Positions 49,792-58,956 are shown, numbered from the stretch's first letter. The stretch: 64,000 nt of DNA from Candidatus Stahliibacteriota bacterium (GCA_004375895.1 SOJW01000015.1:1-64000), one strand, 5' to 3'. Notes: generated by a model from the sequence alone, not told the origin. A program made the numbers and translations.

Positions 49792-49827
49792 TATTTCTCC
49801 TCCTGACTTTAATTATTGTCCTGATGG

Positions 49828-49876
49828 TGACGAGTGCAATAGAAACCTGACGAATTAAGCCATGGAGATCGCAATC
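49828..49876. repeat. 49-base exact inverted-copy repeat, right copy
   Basis: Reverse complement of 5113-5161 over all 49 bases, upstream of the copy C peptidase. Beyond it, GAGGCTAAAGATGAACAAAC resembles the start region of the DUF3467 gene (GGAGGCTAAAGATGAACGAAC) for about 20 bases and opens only a 21-codon frame, apparently a remnant. Confidence 0.9.
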
Positions 49877-49994
49877 TGAGGCTAAAGATGAACAAACACA
49901 AGAAACTGACTAACCTGAATCTCAAATCCCTGTACCACCATGTCGGTGGATAGCCCGGGTGGGAGAAGGTTTTAGCAAGAGAACTACTGTTAGC

Positions 49995-51212
49995 TTAAAG
50001 TCTTAACGTTCTACTTAAGTGAGTTTTTACCTTGCCGGGCATTGTCTGCTCGATCAGCACCTTCTCGCATCTATTGAATGAGGCCAGGGCTTTCAGTTTT
50101 TCTGCAAGCGCGGGAAGAATCCCCTCGTAGTGTTTAAACCCCCCCTCGAATACAAGGTTGCGGACCACAAGCGTCTTTTGTTTTCGGTCGGCTTTCGGGT
50201 CGAGCCTTCCTACGAATTGCTCACCCCATAGGATGGGCAGGCAGAAGTAGCCGAACTTGCGCTTGGCAGGGGGAGTGTAGCACTCAAGTGAGTATGAGAA
50301 CCCGAAAAGTCGTTCTGTTCGAGGTCTGTGGATGATCAGGTTGTCGAAAGGAGAGAGAAGATGCAGGCGGGGGTTGCGTTTGCGAAGCCGCGATGCATTT
50401 CTCAGAACATCGCTAAGGACATAATAATTGATCCCTTCAAATCCCTTGATTTTCATCGGGATTACCTCTCCCGAATCAACCATTTCGTCTAAAGCATCTG
50501 GAACTTTCTCTTTCGAACTTATATGTAGATGGTCTAAGATCTCTCGCTGGGTGGCTATACCATGCGCGCAAAGCGCCCTTTTTACCCTGAACCTGGCCAC
50601 TTCCGCTGGATCTGGAACCGTGGTATCTACCCCCCCAGGCAGCACCCGTTCGGTTAAGTCGTAGATCCTTTGGAAGTTGCGGCGTTCGGTGACCATCAGA
50701 TCTCCCTTCCAGAAAAGCATCTCCAACGCGGTTTTTGCCGGTTTCCAATCCCACCACGCCCCGCGCTTCTTGCCGTCCGGGGCTTTGAAATCCGCCGAAC
50801 CCAATGGCCCTTCCTTGGTTATCCTTTCCAAGACGTCCTTCATCACGTCTTTATGCCTCTCGTACATCCTTTTGATCCAGCCGTCACCCCAGGGGAAGGC
50901 ACGCATCCTGGGTATGTAGTATCGGTAGTCTTTCATCGGCAGATACGAAGCGGCGTGTCCCCAGTACTCGAATACCCGGCGGTCCTTAGCCTGAAGCTCA
51001 TCGAGCATCGCAGGGCTGTAGTCCGGTCGCCTTGTCCAGAGGGTATGATGATGGGCGCGGTTGATGACCGCTATGGTGTCTATCTGAACGTAGCCCAGTT
51101 TCTCGATAGCCTGGGCTATTCCTTCCTTCCCTTTAGGCAGTTTTGTTCGACCGTCCAGTAATTGGGAGTGCAGGGGCAATCTTCTGGCAAGTGCGGAGGA
51201 TATCTTCGTCAT
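49995..51212 (-). CDS. YcaQ-like winged-helix DNA-binding / DNA glycosylase family protein
   Basis: Protein of 405 residues of the HTH_42 (AlkX/YcaQ) family. Characteristic segments are LGYVQIDTIAVINRAHHHTL and WTRRPDYSPAMLDELQAKDR, then VFEYWGHAASYLPMKDYRYY and LLSPFDNLIIHRPRTERLFG with YFCLPILWGEQFVGRLDPKA. Characterised members (E. coli YcaQ, Streptomyces AlkZ) remove DNA adducts and interstrand crosslinks through a QxD/Q-type motif; QID here fits. It is an isolated minus-strand gene. A repair role is inferred from the family. Confidence 0.88.
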   Translation of the reverse strand: MTKISSALARRLPLHSQLLDGRTKLPKGKEGIAQAIEKLGYVQIDTIAVINRAHHHTLWTRRPDYSPAMLDELQAKDRRVFEYWGHAASYLPMKDYRYYIPRMRAFPWGDGWIKRMYERHKDVMKDVLERITKEGPLGSADFKAPDGKKRGAWWDWKPAKTALEMLFWKGDLMVTERRNFQRIYDLTERVLPGGVDTTVPDPAEVARFRVKRALCAHGIATQREILDHLHISSKEKVPDALDEMVDSGEVIPMKIKGFEGINYYVLSDVLRNASRLRKRNPRLHLLSPFDNLIIHRPRTERLFGFSYSLECYTPPAKRKFGYFCLPILWGEQFVGRLDPKADRKQKTLVVRNLVFEGGFKHYEGILPALAEKLKALASFNRCEKVLIEQTMPGKVKTHLSRTLRL

Positions 51213-51341
51213 TGGGACACAGTATATCTCTTACCCCGTACGTGTCAAAAGTTTCGGCTTACGTTATAGTTCCCATGCCCCAATTGCAATAAGGACTTGC
51301 CCGGGCAACGTAAGGCGATTAGGTTTTCTCTTACAAACCGG

Positions 51342-52040
51342 CTATATCTTGAAAACCAAAGCAACCGAGATGCCTATATCTCCCAATCCGCTCAGAGGTT
51401 CGTAGCTTTTCTCGTATTTGCCGATATCCTCGTCGTCCATGATAATCTTGTCAACTGTATGCTCCAAGGATTGCCAGCCCAGCTTCTCCACCTCTACGTT
51501 GAAGCCGAACCATTTGACGATCCCCACATGAGCACCGGCGATAAAGGTTTGACCCCACCCTACGGTCTTGCTCTCAGAGTATTCCGACGTCTGTTCCTCC
51601 CCATACACTACACTGGAGTACTCAACGTAGTAATCGTAGTAGCCCAATCCCAACCCCCCGTAGAGGAAGGCCAGTTCACCGCCTATGGGGGTCTCACCCA
51701 GTATCCTGAACTCACCCATCCCGCCGTGGATGGTGATTTCTTCCTCCCAGCTGTCTAAGTAATCGGAGACAGAGTTAAATCCTCTGGTTAATATCTTGTT
51801 CGAGTAGCCGCCGCGCACTCCCAGTTTAAATCCTTTGACAGGTGAGACCGCGAAGACCAGCCCCACATGGAAGGGGGAGGCTGTTATGGTAGGTTGAGAC
51901 CAGTAGGTTACCGGTCCAATGACATAATTTACAACGTAATCCCTGCCAAGGTTTATGCCGATGTCGACCAGGTTGGCTTGGGCATGGCTGAACGCCAGCA
52001 TGCCTATAAGAAGCAATCCTAGCGATAATGCTTTCTTCAT
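51342..52040 (-). CDS. Predicted outer-membrane beta-barrel protein
   Basis: Protein of about 232 residues from the ATG at 52040 (AAGGAGGAACC upstream; the track start at 52064 precedes this site). It has a signal peptide, MKKALSLGLLLIGMLAFSHA. The rest has alternating hydrophobic strands with aromatic ends (GINLGRDYVVNYVIGPVTYW, GELAFLYGGLGLGYYDYYVE) and ends ISVALVFKI, a typical closing strand with terminal hydrophobic residue pattern. An 8- to 10-strand barrel is plausible. No specific family is recognised. Confidence 0.7.
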   Translation of the reverse strand: MKKALSLGLLLIGMLAFSHAQANLVDIGINLGRDYVVNYVIGPVTYWSQPTITASPFHVGLVFAVSPVKGFKLGVRGGYSNKILTRGFNSVSDYLDSWEEEITIHGGMGEFRILGETPIGGELAFLYGGLGLGYYDYYVEYSSVVYGEEQTSEYSESKTVGWGQTFIAGAHVGIVKWFGFNVEVEKLGWQSLEHTVDKIIMDDEDIGKYEKSYEPLSGLGDIGISVALVFKI

Positions 52041-52135
52041 GTGGTTCCTCCTTAAGGTTTTCACCTTATATTACGGATAGAGATTATTTCTCTATCCTTT
52101 GAGTGCATACATCCTCAGAATAACGAAATCCCTCT

Positions 52136-52173
52136 CGCTTTCCAAGGTGTTGCACTTCATTATTGAACTCACG
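52136..52173 (+). repeat. 38-base direct repeat, copy 2
   Basis: Identical to 30383-30420, between the beta-barrel gene and the flippase-like gene. Both copies are in noncoding DNA. Confidence 0.85.
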
Positions 52174-52201
52174 ATATGATTCCCAGTTGGGGAATGGGGA
52201 G

Positions 52202-53182
52202 TCAGTTGGAGCTTTCCACCGGTGAAGGGGTAGGTTTGCGGCCTCGGCGGAAGAGAAGGAACGCCCCGCCCACGACCCCGAAGGAGACGTTTACCACGTC
52301 AAACAAGATCGAGGTAGCAAGTGCCGTCTCCCTGGCGACCGCAAAGGTGGCAAGCATCTGCACAAATGTCTGTTCGCGGAGTCCCCAGCCGCCTACAGAA
52401 AACATGGCAAGGGTGTTCACGATCGGTATGGTCACCATGATATGGATGAATCTCGTTTGCCCACCAAGCGAGAGGAAGAGAAGATACCATATCCAGGCAA
52501 GGCTTATCTGAACGCCAAGGGAAACCAATACCGCGGCAAATAACGCACCCTTGTGGTTGCGGTAGTGGGTGATAGACTTGAATGCCCCTGCGATCTTTTC
52601 ACCCAACGGATACTTGAATACTCGCAGTTTTGAAAGCCAGGGGGAGATCCAGGCGTTTATTTTTTTAGAAAGGAATGCGAGGGTCAGGGAGATCGCGAAG
52701 CCGAACCCGGCACCGAAGATGACAAGCAGCAGGAAATTGCCGCTCACTGCGGCGTAGAAGATACTTGCAAGGAATGCGAAGCTGAATACTCCGATGAAAC
52801 CCACCATGCGGTCGGTCCACACGATAGAAAACGCCACCCCTTTACCCTCGTGCCCGCTGGTGTCCACTATACGGTAGACGTCGCCGCCTATTGTCGTGGG
52901 CAGAACGTTGTTGAACAGCATGTGTATGAGCACGCTGCGGTAAAGGTAGAAGAAGCCGTAGGGATGGTTGCGTGCCTTGGATAGGATGAGCCAGCGCAGG
53001 GCAAGAAAGGCAAGGAAGCAAAGGTATACTCCTGCCGCAACTCCAACGTAGATAGGATCGGTGTGCTGTAGCTCAGCCCACGTTTTCTTGAGATCAACGG
53101 TAAGGATGATGATAGCAATGAAGATAACGGCTATGGCGATCCGCAGCCAGAAGAATATCCTGTCTTTGGTTTTCTTATCCAT
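52202..53182 (-). CDS. LPG-synthase transmembrane-domain (UPF0104/YbhN-like) protein
   Basis: Membrane protein of about 326 residues from the ATG at 53182, which overlaps the glycosyltransferase stop as TGATG; the track's start at 53266 lies deep in that gene. It has about eight spans and typical family segments FLALRWLILSKARNHPYGFF, NNVLPTTIGGDVYRIVDTSG and VWTDRMVGFIG. The family shares the membrane part of lysylphosphatidylglycerol synthase (MprF) and is often found with glycosyltransferases, where a lipid-linked transport or flippase-like role is proposed. Confidence 0.85.
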   Translation of the reverse strand: MDKKTKDRIFFWLRIAIAVIFIAIIILTVDLKKTWAELQHTDPIYVGVAAGVYLCFLAFLALRWLILSKARNHPYGFFYLYRSVLIHMLFNNVLPTTIGGDVYRIVDTSGHEGKGVAFSIVWTDRMVGFIGVFSFAFLASIFYAAVSGNFLLLVIFGAGFGFAISLTLAFLSKKINAWISPWLSKLRVFKYPLGEKIAGAFKSITHYRNHKGALFAAVLVSLGVQISLAWIWYLLFLSLGGQTRFIHIMVTIPIVNTLAMFSVGGWGLREQTFVQMLATFAVARETALATSILFDVVNVSFGVVGGAFLLFRRGRKPTPSPVESSN

Positions 53183-54294
53183 CAGATGGTTCTGCGTTCC
53201 ACGGCTGATGCAAGAAGTCTCTCCGCTCTTCGAGCCACCCGCTCCCAGGTCAGGATTGATGTCCACTTTCGATTCGCCTCGCCCATCTTCCGCCGCAGCT
53301 TCTCATTCGTCAGTAGTCTCTCCAGGTGGTCGGTCATCTCATCAATGTTTCCGTGCTCGTAGAGAAATCCCGTGTTTTTATCCTTGACCGAATCCGTTAA
53401 GCCGGGCACCCGTGCCGCGACCACAGGTGTGCCGCAAGCGCCCGCGTCCGTTGTCAGAAATCCCCAGCCTTCCTTGGCCGAGGGCTGGACCGCCACCGCC
53501 GCGCGCTGATAAAGCTTTGCCACATCCGCAAGCGATACCCAGCCCGGAAGCTTCACGCTGTCCTCGAGTCCAAGCCGGTCTATCAACTGCCTCAATCTAT
53601 CTGCATCCTTACCCCTACCCGCAATCTCGCATCTGGCGTCAATTCCGCGCTGTCTCAATCTAGCCATTGCGTAGATGACGTGGTCTATGCACTTGTAGCG
53701 CATGAGCCGACCCACAGAGACCACAAGCCTCTCGCGTCTTTTTGGCCCCGGGGTAAACATTGGATTGACACCAACCTCAAGAACCTGGATGCGCTCGGGC
53801 TTCATCCCCATCTGAGCCAGCTCCTTTTTGCCCGATTCACCAAGACACCCGAAAAGACCCTTACGGTAAACCCTGGGGATCAGCCCCTCGGTCCAGTAAA
53901 CGTAGGAGCCGGCAAGGAAATTCGTCTCTTTAAATATCTCGTTGCGGAAGAGGTGCATCACTATGCCCACCACCGGGATTTTTCCTGACCACAGCGGTGT
54001 GTAGAAAGGGATCTTGTTTAGATCGTCAAGCACCACGTCAAAATCATTCGATCTTAAAAAACTCCGAATCGGTCTGCCGTATAAATGAAAATTAAAGGTG
54101 TTGCGCGAGCCTGTCCTTATCACCTTGATCCTGTCCAACAACACTTTATGGGGTGCTCCAGGATACCCACAGGCCAAAAGGGTCACGTCGTGGCCGTAGG
54201 AGACCAGTCGGACGAGAATCTCCTTGAGATAGAACTCGGCTCCGCCTTTTTGCGGCGCCCCCCAGTCCTGCCAGTTGATAGCAAGGATCCTCAA
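53182..54294 (-). CDS. Glycosyltransferase family 4 (GT-B fold)
   Basis: About 370 residues from a TTG at 54294, which starts MRILAINWQDWGAPQKGGAE two bases after the upstream stop and with GGGGGATCTA before it; the track uses an ATG 13 codons earlier. The donor domain has VSVGRLMRYKCIDHVIYAMA, IAGRGKDADRLRQLIDRLG and the nucleotide-binding VQPSAKEGWGFLTTDAGACG (E-x7-E type). It transfers a sugar from a nucleotide donor in cytoplasmic polysaccharide or glycolipid synthesis. Context with two GDP-sugar-type dehydratase/reductase genes suggests a deoxysugar donor. Confidence 0.88.
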   Translation of the reverse strand: MRILAINWQDWGAPQKGGAEFYLKEILVRLVSYGHDVTLLACGYPGAPHKVLLDRIKVIRTGSRNTFNFHLYGRPIRSFLRSNDFDVVLDDLNKIPFYTPLWSGKIPVVGIVMHLFRNEIFKETNFLAGSYVYWTEGLIPRVYRKGLFGCLGESGKKELAQMGMKPERIQVLEVGVNPMFTPGPKRRERLVVSVGRLMRYKCIDHVIYAMARLRQRGIDARCEIAGRGKDADRLRQLIDRLGLEDSVKLPGWVSLADVAKLYQRAAVAVQPSAKEGWGFLTTDAGACGTPVVAARVPGLTDSVKDKNTGFLYEHGNIDEMTDHLERLLTNEKLRRKMGEANRKWTSILTWERVARRAERLLASAVERRTI

Positions 54295-54295
54295 C

Positions 54296-55246
54296 CTAGA
54301 TCCCCCAGGAGGCTCCCTCCCTGGCGAACTCAACGCTTTCGGGGAACTTCCTCTTTTTCTTTGCCAGATAGGCCTTGCAGGCTTCCTCCATCTCTTTTAG
54401 TTTGGCATCGTCGTGTCCGGGGTCGAAATGGGTGATGAGGAGTTTTTTTGCCCCGCAGGCTATTGCCTGATCAACACATAACTCAGGGGTTCCGTGACCG
54501 AAGGTCTGGGTCGAGCCTTGCAGTTGCTTCGCGGTATACTGGCCGTCAAGAACTATCAAATCAACATCCTTGCAGAGGGTGTTGATCCTGTCGTTGGTAA
54601 AGGCCAGGGGCTCGTTGTCTGTGCAGAAGGCCAGGGAGGCGTCCATGTAGTCTATTCGATAACCGATGCAGCCGTTGGGATGGTTGAGTGGGATGGTGGT
54701 TACCTTGGCTACATCCTTGGGGTCTACGGATTTGGTCTCGGCTGATTCCTTTTCAGAGACATACATGTATCTGCCGTTCCGGTGCAGGTAGTAGAAAACC
54801 TCGGAAAACATCTTGTCGTGCGCCTGGTAGAGTTTCTCCGCGGGCAGAGATACGTGAGGAACCGGGAAGTAGGGGCTTGACTGCTGCTCCTCCAGACACT
54901 GCAGGACTATGTTTCTTATGGGGTCTGCGCCCTTCCTTTCATCCGGGGTAAAGCCGTGGATATGAAAGGTGTTGGCCTTGATGTAGAAGGGAACGCAGAA
55001 GCCGATTCCCTGGGTGTGGTCCGAGTGATAGTGGGTCAAAAGAAAGATGAACGATTTGCCGATTATCCCCTTGCTCATCAAGATGTTACCCAGCACCCTT
55101 GCGCCCGAGCCCATGTCCAGGGTGATATTGAATGGACCTGCCTCCAGATAATAACATGTGGTGTTGCCGCCGTAGGCCGAGGTCTTAAAACCCCTGGTCG
55201 ATGGGGAGGGCAGGCTGCCCCTGACCCCGAAAGCATGTAACTTCAC
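54296..55246 (-). CDS. MBL-fold metallo-hydrolase
   Basis: About 316 residues from the GTG at 55246 (MKLHAFGVRGSLPSPSTRGF), which overlaps the upstream stop as GTGA; the ATG in the track (55321) lies inside the upstream gene. The metal motif is FLLTHYHSDHTQGIGF, with later ligands in TTIPLNHPNGCIG, FCTDNEP and LLITHFDPGHDD. The start GVRGSLP and the layout match the group of MBL proteins related to cAMP phosphodiesterase/PqqB-like hydrolases, often seen with cyclic-nucleotide signalling. Substrate unknown; its place in a sugar gene cluster is unexplained. Confidence 0.85.
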   Translation of the reverse strand: MKLHAFGVRGSLPSPSTRGFKTSAYGGNTTCYYLEAGPFNITLDMGSGARVLGNILMSKGIIGKSFIFLLTHYHSDHTQGIGFCVPFYIKANTFHIHGFTPDERKGADPIRNIVLQCLEEQQSSPYFPVPHVSLPAEKLYQAHDKMFSEVFYYLHRNGRYMYVSEKESAETKSVDPKDVAKVTTIPLNHPNGCIGYRIDYMDASLAFCTDNEPLAFTNDRINTLCKDVDLIVLDGQYTAKQLQGSTQTFGHGTPELCVDQAIACGAKKLLITHFDPGHDDAKLKEMEEACKAYLAKKKRKFPESVEFAREGASWGI

Positions 55247-56223
55247 GATACGCCTTCCTTTGCTCTCCAGTATGAAAGCAGATCCTTCATGGTCTGCTCC
55301 AGCGTGATTTCTGCACGCCAACCTAAATCCTTGCCTATACGCGATGCGTCACCTGATAACTGCGGTATGTCGTATGGACGCATGCGCGACTGTTCCTGAG
55401 TTATTTTAACATCTAATCCGGAAATTTCAACCAGCATCCTTACACACTCTTCTATAGATATACACCGCCCCGAGGTTACGTTGTAGGTGCTGCCAGGTTC
55501 CGCCTTATCGGCTGCCATCATATAGGCACGCACCACGTCGCGTGCGTCCAGCACGTCCCTTCTTACGGACAGGTTGCCCATCTTTAGCACAGGTTCGGCA
55601 TCGCCCTTCTCTATCTTCGCAAGGGTGCTTGCCACGTAAGGGAAAACGAAGCTCTCTTTCTGCCCAGGCCCGGTGTGATTAAAACCTCTAGTAATAATCA
55701 CCCCACTCGAATTCTCCGAATCCGAGCGGGGACCCCCAATATAATTATAATAGTGGCAAACTTCCTCTCCCAGTAGCTTGCTTAACCCGTATATATTGAT
55801 TGGGGCGGGCGGATGATCTTCCCTTACCGGTTGACGAGAAGGATCGACGTTCCCGTAAACCTCGCATGAAGAGGTGAATAGAACCCTTGGTCTCTCATCA
55901 AGTTTGGATAAGGCATCCAATAGATTGAGCGTACCGGTCACGTTCACCCCGAAGCAAAGGGAAGGGTTCTCCTCACACATCCTTACCGATGAGATCGCGG
56001 CGAGATGGTAAACCCGTTGGGGTTTGAGGGGAGTGATGAAATCTTGGAGTGTTTTTTTATCCCGTATATCGACACCTTTGGACTCGAAAGGCAGATCGGG
56101 AGATTCCTGCGGGTCGTGAATCCCGATTACGGTATTACCCCTTTCCATCTCGGCCCTGGCCAGAAGTCTGCCTACGAATCCACTCGCCCCGGTTATCAGT
56201 ATCTTGTCTGGAGAGTGAGACAC
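55243..56223 (-). CDS. NAD-dependent epimerase/dehydratase (GDP-sugar reductase type)
   Basis: Extended SDR enzyme of 326 residues. The cofactor motif is ILITGASGFVGRLLARAEME, the catalytic set includes SSCEVYG (Ser) and INIYGLSKLLGEEV (Tyr-x3-Lys). FNHTGPGQKESFVFPYVAST resembles GDP-4-keto-6-deoxy-D-mannose reductase (Rmd) and GDP-mannose dehydratase relatives. With the adjacent paralogue it could convert GDP-mannose to a GDP-deoxysugar. Its stop overlaps the metallo-hydrolase start. Confidence 0.85.
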   Translation of the reverse strand: MSHSPDKILITGASGFVGRLLARAEMERGNTVIGIHDPQESPDLPFESKGVDIRDKKTLQDFITPLKPQRVYHLAAISSVRMCEENPSLCFGVNVTGTLNLLDALSKLDERPRVLFTSSCEVYGNVDPSRQPVREDHPPAPINIYGLSKLLGEEVCHYYNYIGGPRSDSENSSGVIITRGFNHTGPGQKESFVFPYVASTLAKIEKGDAEPVLKMGNLSVRRDVLDARDVVRAYMMAADKAEPGSTYNVTSGRCISIEECVRMLVEISGLDVKITQEQSRMRPYDIPQLSGDASRIGKDLGWRAEITLEQTMKDLLSYWRAKEGVS

Positions 56224-56250
56224 TGCCTGGTCCTGTCCAGGAAAGGCTGG

Positions 56251-57210
56251 CTAGACCCGCTCGCGCCAGAAGTCGAGGAGATCGGCAAGGGTCTGCTCGA
56301 ACGCAATCTCAGGCTTCCAGCCGGTTTTCGCGCAGAACCTGGTCGCGTCACCTATCAGGAACTCAACGTCCGATGGCCGCATGCGGGCCGGATCCTCTTC
56401 GATTTTGATATTCACATCGGCCTGGGCAATAAGCATATCCAGAAGCTCACGGATCTTTATACCTTTGCCTGAGCAGATATTGTAGACCTCGCCTGGTTCG
56501 CATCTCTCCAGCGCCATGGTATAGGCCCTTGCGATGTCCCTCACGTCGGAGAAATCCCTTACCGCATCCAGGTTGCCTACGCGGATTAAAGGCTCGGCTT
56601 GCCCCTTTTCGATCATGACGATCTGGCGGGCGAAGCCGGAGGTGACGAACACCTCGTCCCGGCGCGGGCCGGTGTGGTTGAATGCACGGGTCCTTATCAC
56701 GCGAAGCCCGTAGCTCTTGAAGTACTGGAAGGCCAGAAGGTCCTGGGCTACCTTGGATACCCCGTAAGGTGATAGGGGATGCAGGGGAGTCGTCTCGGCT
56801 ATAGGCACCTCGTCAGGATGAACAAGCCCGTACTCCTCCGAAGATCCTGCGATATGAATTAAAGGATCGCCTCTCGCTTTTCGGCAGGCCTCGAAGAGAT
56901 TGACTTCACCTATGACGTTTGTAGAAAGCGTCTCTGCCGGTGCCTTCCATGACATGGGCACATAGCTTTGTGCCGCGAGGTGGAACACCCAATCAGGGTT
57001 GATCTTCTCAATCAGCGACCTCATGGACGCCGCGTCTCGTATGTCGCCCTCGATCAGATTGATCTTGTCCTTGAATCCTTCAACATTCTCCATACGCGAG
57101 CGCCAGCGATACAGCCCGTAGATCTCGAATCCACCCCGATCCAGAAGATGATCTGCCAGGTGGCTTCCCGCAAAGCCGGTGATGCCCGTGATAAGAACCC
57201 GTTTAGCCAT
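56251..57210 (-). CDS. GDP-mannose 4,6-dehydratase-like SDR enzyme
   Basis: Extended SDR enzyme of 319 residues, paralogue of 55243-56223. Motifs: VLITGITGFAGSHLADHLLD, INPDWVFHLAAQSYVPMSWK, AGSSEEYG, SPYGVSKVAQDLLAFQYF and FNHTGPRRDEVFVTSGFARQ. The last two are typical of GDP-mannose 4,6-dehydratase. It stands first of the pair and ends 28 bases before the reductase-type gene, which supports a two-step GDP-deoxyhexose route. Substrate specificity is not provable from the sequence. Confidence 0.85.
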   Translation of the reverse strand: MAKRVLITGITGFAGSHLADHLLDRGGFEIYGLYRWRSRMENVEGFKDKINLIEGDIRDAASMRSLIEKINPDWVFHLAAQSYVPMSWKAPAETLSTNVIGEVNLFEACRKARGDPLIHIAGSSEEYGLVHPDEVPIAETTPLHPLSPYGVSKVAQDLLAFQYFKSYGLRVIRTRAFNHTGPRRDEVFVTSGFARQIVMIEKGQAEPLIRVGNLDAVRDFSDVRDIARAYTMALERCEPGEVYNICSGKGIKIRELLDMLIAQADVNIKIEEDPARMRPSDVEFLIGDATRFCAKTGWKPEIAFEQTLADLLDFWRERV

Positions 57211-57911
57211 CAGTTGATCTCGTAGGTGATGTATACCGTATGAGTTAGCTTGATCTCGCCGGGTTCAAGGGTAACGCCTTCGCCCGCACCTGCGCCGTTT
57301 CGCATCACGGCGGTCTGAGAGTAGAGTATACGGCGGCCCGGTTCGGACTCGGAGATCGAGATAGGTTTACCGAGTTTGACGTCTGTAAGGGATGCGATCT
57401 GGGAGGCCTTGGCCCTTGCCGCTTTTATGGCATCCACACGAGCTTCGGATGCGTACCTCTTGGGGTTCTCAACTGTGAAGGTTATTTCAAGCACCTGGTT
57501 GGCACCGGCGTTGACCGCTGCATCCAGAACATCCGGGACCTTTGCGAGCTCGCGCACCTTTACATAGAGGGTATGCGAGACCAGGTAACCGTCGAAGATC
57601 CTTTTATTGGTAGCCCGTTCGTAGTGATACTCAGGGGAGATGGTGAAATTGGTAGTTTGCATATCCTTGGCGGCGATTCCCTTTGCCTTTATGGCGGCAT
57701 TCACCTTGTTCATCAGCTCGTTGTTCTGGCGATATGCGTCAGCAGCGCTTTTGTGGCTGGTTTCTACGGAAAAGCTCATGTAGCAAATATCCGGGGCTAC
57801 CGAGATCTCTGCGGTTCCGGTAACGGTAAGTGTGCGGCGTTCTTCCTCGGCCGCCCTCACCGATGCAACCGCAAGAAGCGCTGCCGCGGCTGCAAGCAAT
57901 GTCTTTCTCAT
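57210..57911 (-). CDS. SIMPL (DUF541) domain exported protein
   Basis: About 233 residues from the ATG at 57911, with AAGGAGGATAAG upstream; the track start at 57983 is inside rpmB. The signal peptide MRKTLLAAAAALLAVASVRA is followed by RTLTVTGTAEISVAPDICYM, the SIMPL-domain hallmark, and IAAKDMQTTNFTISPEYHY, RIFDGYLVSHTLYVKVRELA. Members form oligomeric rings in the periplasm or outer membrane; no general function is proven. It ends where the dehydratase gene starts. Confidence 0.88.
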   Translation of the reverse strand: MRKTLLAAAAALLAVASVRAAEEERRTLTVTGTAEISVAPDICYMSFSVETSHKSAADAYRQNNELMNKVNAAIKAKGIAAKDMQTTNFTISPEYHYERATNKRIFDGYLVSHTLYVKVRELAKVPDVLDAAVNAGANQVLEITFTVENPKRYASEARVDAIKAARAKASQIASLTDVKLGKPISISESEPGRRILYSQTAVMRNGAGAGEGVTLEPGEIKLTHTVYITYEIN

Positions 57912-57949
57912 CTTATCCTCCTTGCTGGATTCCCACGATTGGGGAAGGG

Positions 57950-58138
57950 TCAGGCACGCTCGACCTTGCCGGCCTTCAGACACTTGGTGCAGACAAGTAT
58001 CCGTCGCACCTTACCGCCCTGGCGCACCCTGACACTCTGAAGGTTTACCTTAAAGCGGCGGTTGGAGACCTTGTGGGAGTGGGAGATTTTGTGCCCTTTC
58101 TGCGCTCCTTTGCCGCAAATCTCGCAAATTCTAGCCAT
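57950..58138 (-). CDS. rpmB: 50S ribosomal protein L28
   Basis: Basic protein of 62 residues: MARICEICGKGAQKGHKISH, SHKVSNRRFKVNLQSVRVRQ, then ILVCTKCLKAGKVERA. This is the C+ (zinc-binding, CxxC...CxxC) form of L28 with normal length. AAGGAGGATTA precedes the ATG. It is followed closely by the SIMPL gene; no rpmG is adjacent. Confidence 0.97.
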   Translation of the reverse strand: MARICEICGKGAQKGHKISHSHKVSNRRFKVNLQSVRVRQGGKVRRILVCTKCLKAGKVERA

Positions 58139-58537
58139 TAATCCTCCTTGAAGCCTGCTAAACCAAATTGAGCTTTAAGTCTACGTGAACAGGTAACAAA
58201 GTCAAGCTGTTGTATAGCTTGTCATTGCGAACGCAGGGAGCGATCTCATGGGTCTGCCGTTTGTATGAGATCGTCACCCTTCCCCGCCTCCAAAGGAGAC
58301 GGACAGACGGTCGCGATGACAGGAATACAGGGGTGGACATTTCCCCTCCTTTTGAGAGAGCGTGCCCCGGTGGGTATCAGGTTCGCTGCGGGTCTGAAGA
58401 CCCGCGCTACATGTTCTCTCGACCTTTCGCGTTTTGGTAGACTTCGTCATCATACGAAATATGATTGGGTTATGGGAGTGATAAAGGTAGGGGGCGGGTG
58501 TGTTACGGGCCCGCCCCCATTGTGGGTGGATTCTAGT
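58139..58537. other. Intergenic region with dispersed palindromic repeats
   Basis: Contains GTCATTGCGAACGCAGGGAG ... TATGAGATCGTCAC ... CGCGATGACAG, the common REP-like TGTCATTGCGA / TCGCAATGACA pattern. A GCGGGTCTGAAGACCCGC hairpin, an ACTTCGTCAT word and one GTGTTACGGG word follow. No gene is seen. Confidence 0.65.
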
Positions 58538-58930
58538 TTAGGGGAGTACTCGCTGTCCTTGCCATTTGCCGGAAAGGTCTGCTTCGAAGAGTTTCCACTC
58601 TCCTTCGGCGTAGCCGGGCTTGATGTTTTGGTCGAAGTAGCCGTCCCATTTGCCGATCTCTTTGCCGTACTCGTTGAAGATCAAGCCTTTCACGATCTTG
58701 TAGACTCCATGGCCGGCGTATTCAAGTTCAGCGTACAGTTCGCCTTCGTGGTGCCCGTCGGCCCAGACGCCCTTAAAAACAGGCGGCAGGACTTCTTTGT
58801 CGTACAGGGTTCCTTTCCATTCGCCTTCTGCGTCGCCCCAGAACTTGCCGTACCACTCGGTTGCGGCAAAAAGTCCGGTGGCGCTCACCAGTAGCATGAT
58901 TCCTACGACCAGAAGTAATGCTTTCTTCAT
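58538..58930 (-). CDS. Exported tandem-paralogue protein, member 4
   Basis: Protein of 130 residues: signal peptide MKKALLLVVGIMLLVSATGL, then short strands with W and G (WYGKFWGDAEGEWKGTLYDK, GKWDGYFDQNIKPGYAEGEW, LSGKWQGQRVLP). It is the most divergent of four tandem paralogues between 58.5 and 60.2 kb and the last in transcription order. The Trp/Gly spacing suggests a small beta-barrel or beta-sandwich built from repeated hairpins. No known family or function. Confidence 0.78.
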   Translation of the reverse strand: MKKALLLVVGIMLLVSATGLFAATEWYGKFWGDAEGEWKGTLYDKEVLPPVFKGVWADGHHEGELYAELEYAGHGVYKIVKGLIFNEYGKEIGKWDGYFDQNIKPGYAEGEWKLFEADLSGKWQGQRVLP

Positions 58931-58956
58931 GTCTTCTCCTTGCGATTATTCGTTGT

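Noticed and set aside
49878-49994. Possible structured RNA or small gene after the 49-base repeat
   Set aside because: A 21-codon frame and a short GGTGG-rich hairpin are visible, but nothing matches a known RNA class; treated as remnant sequence.
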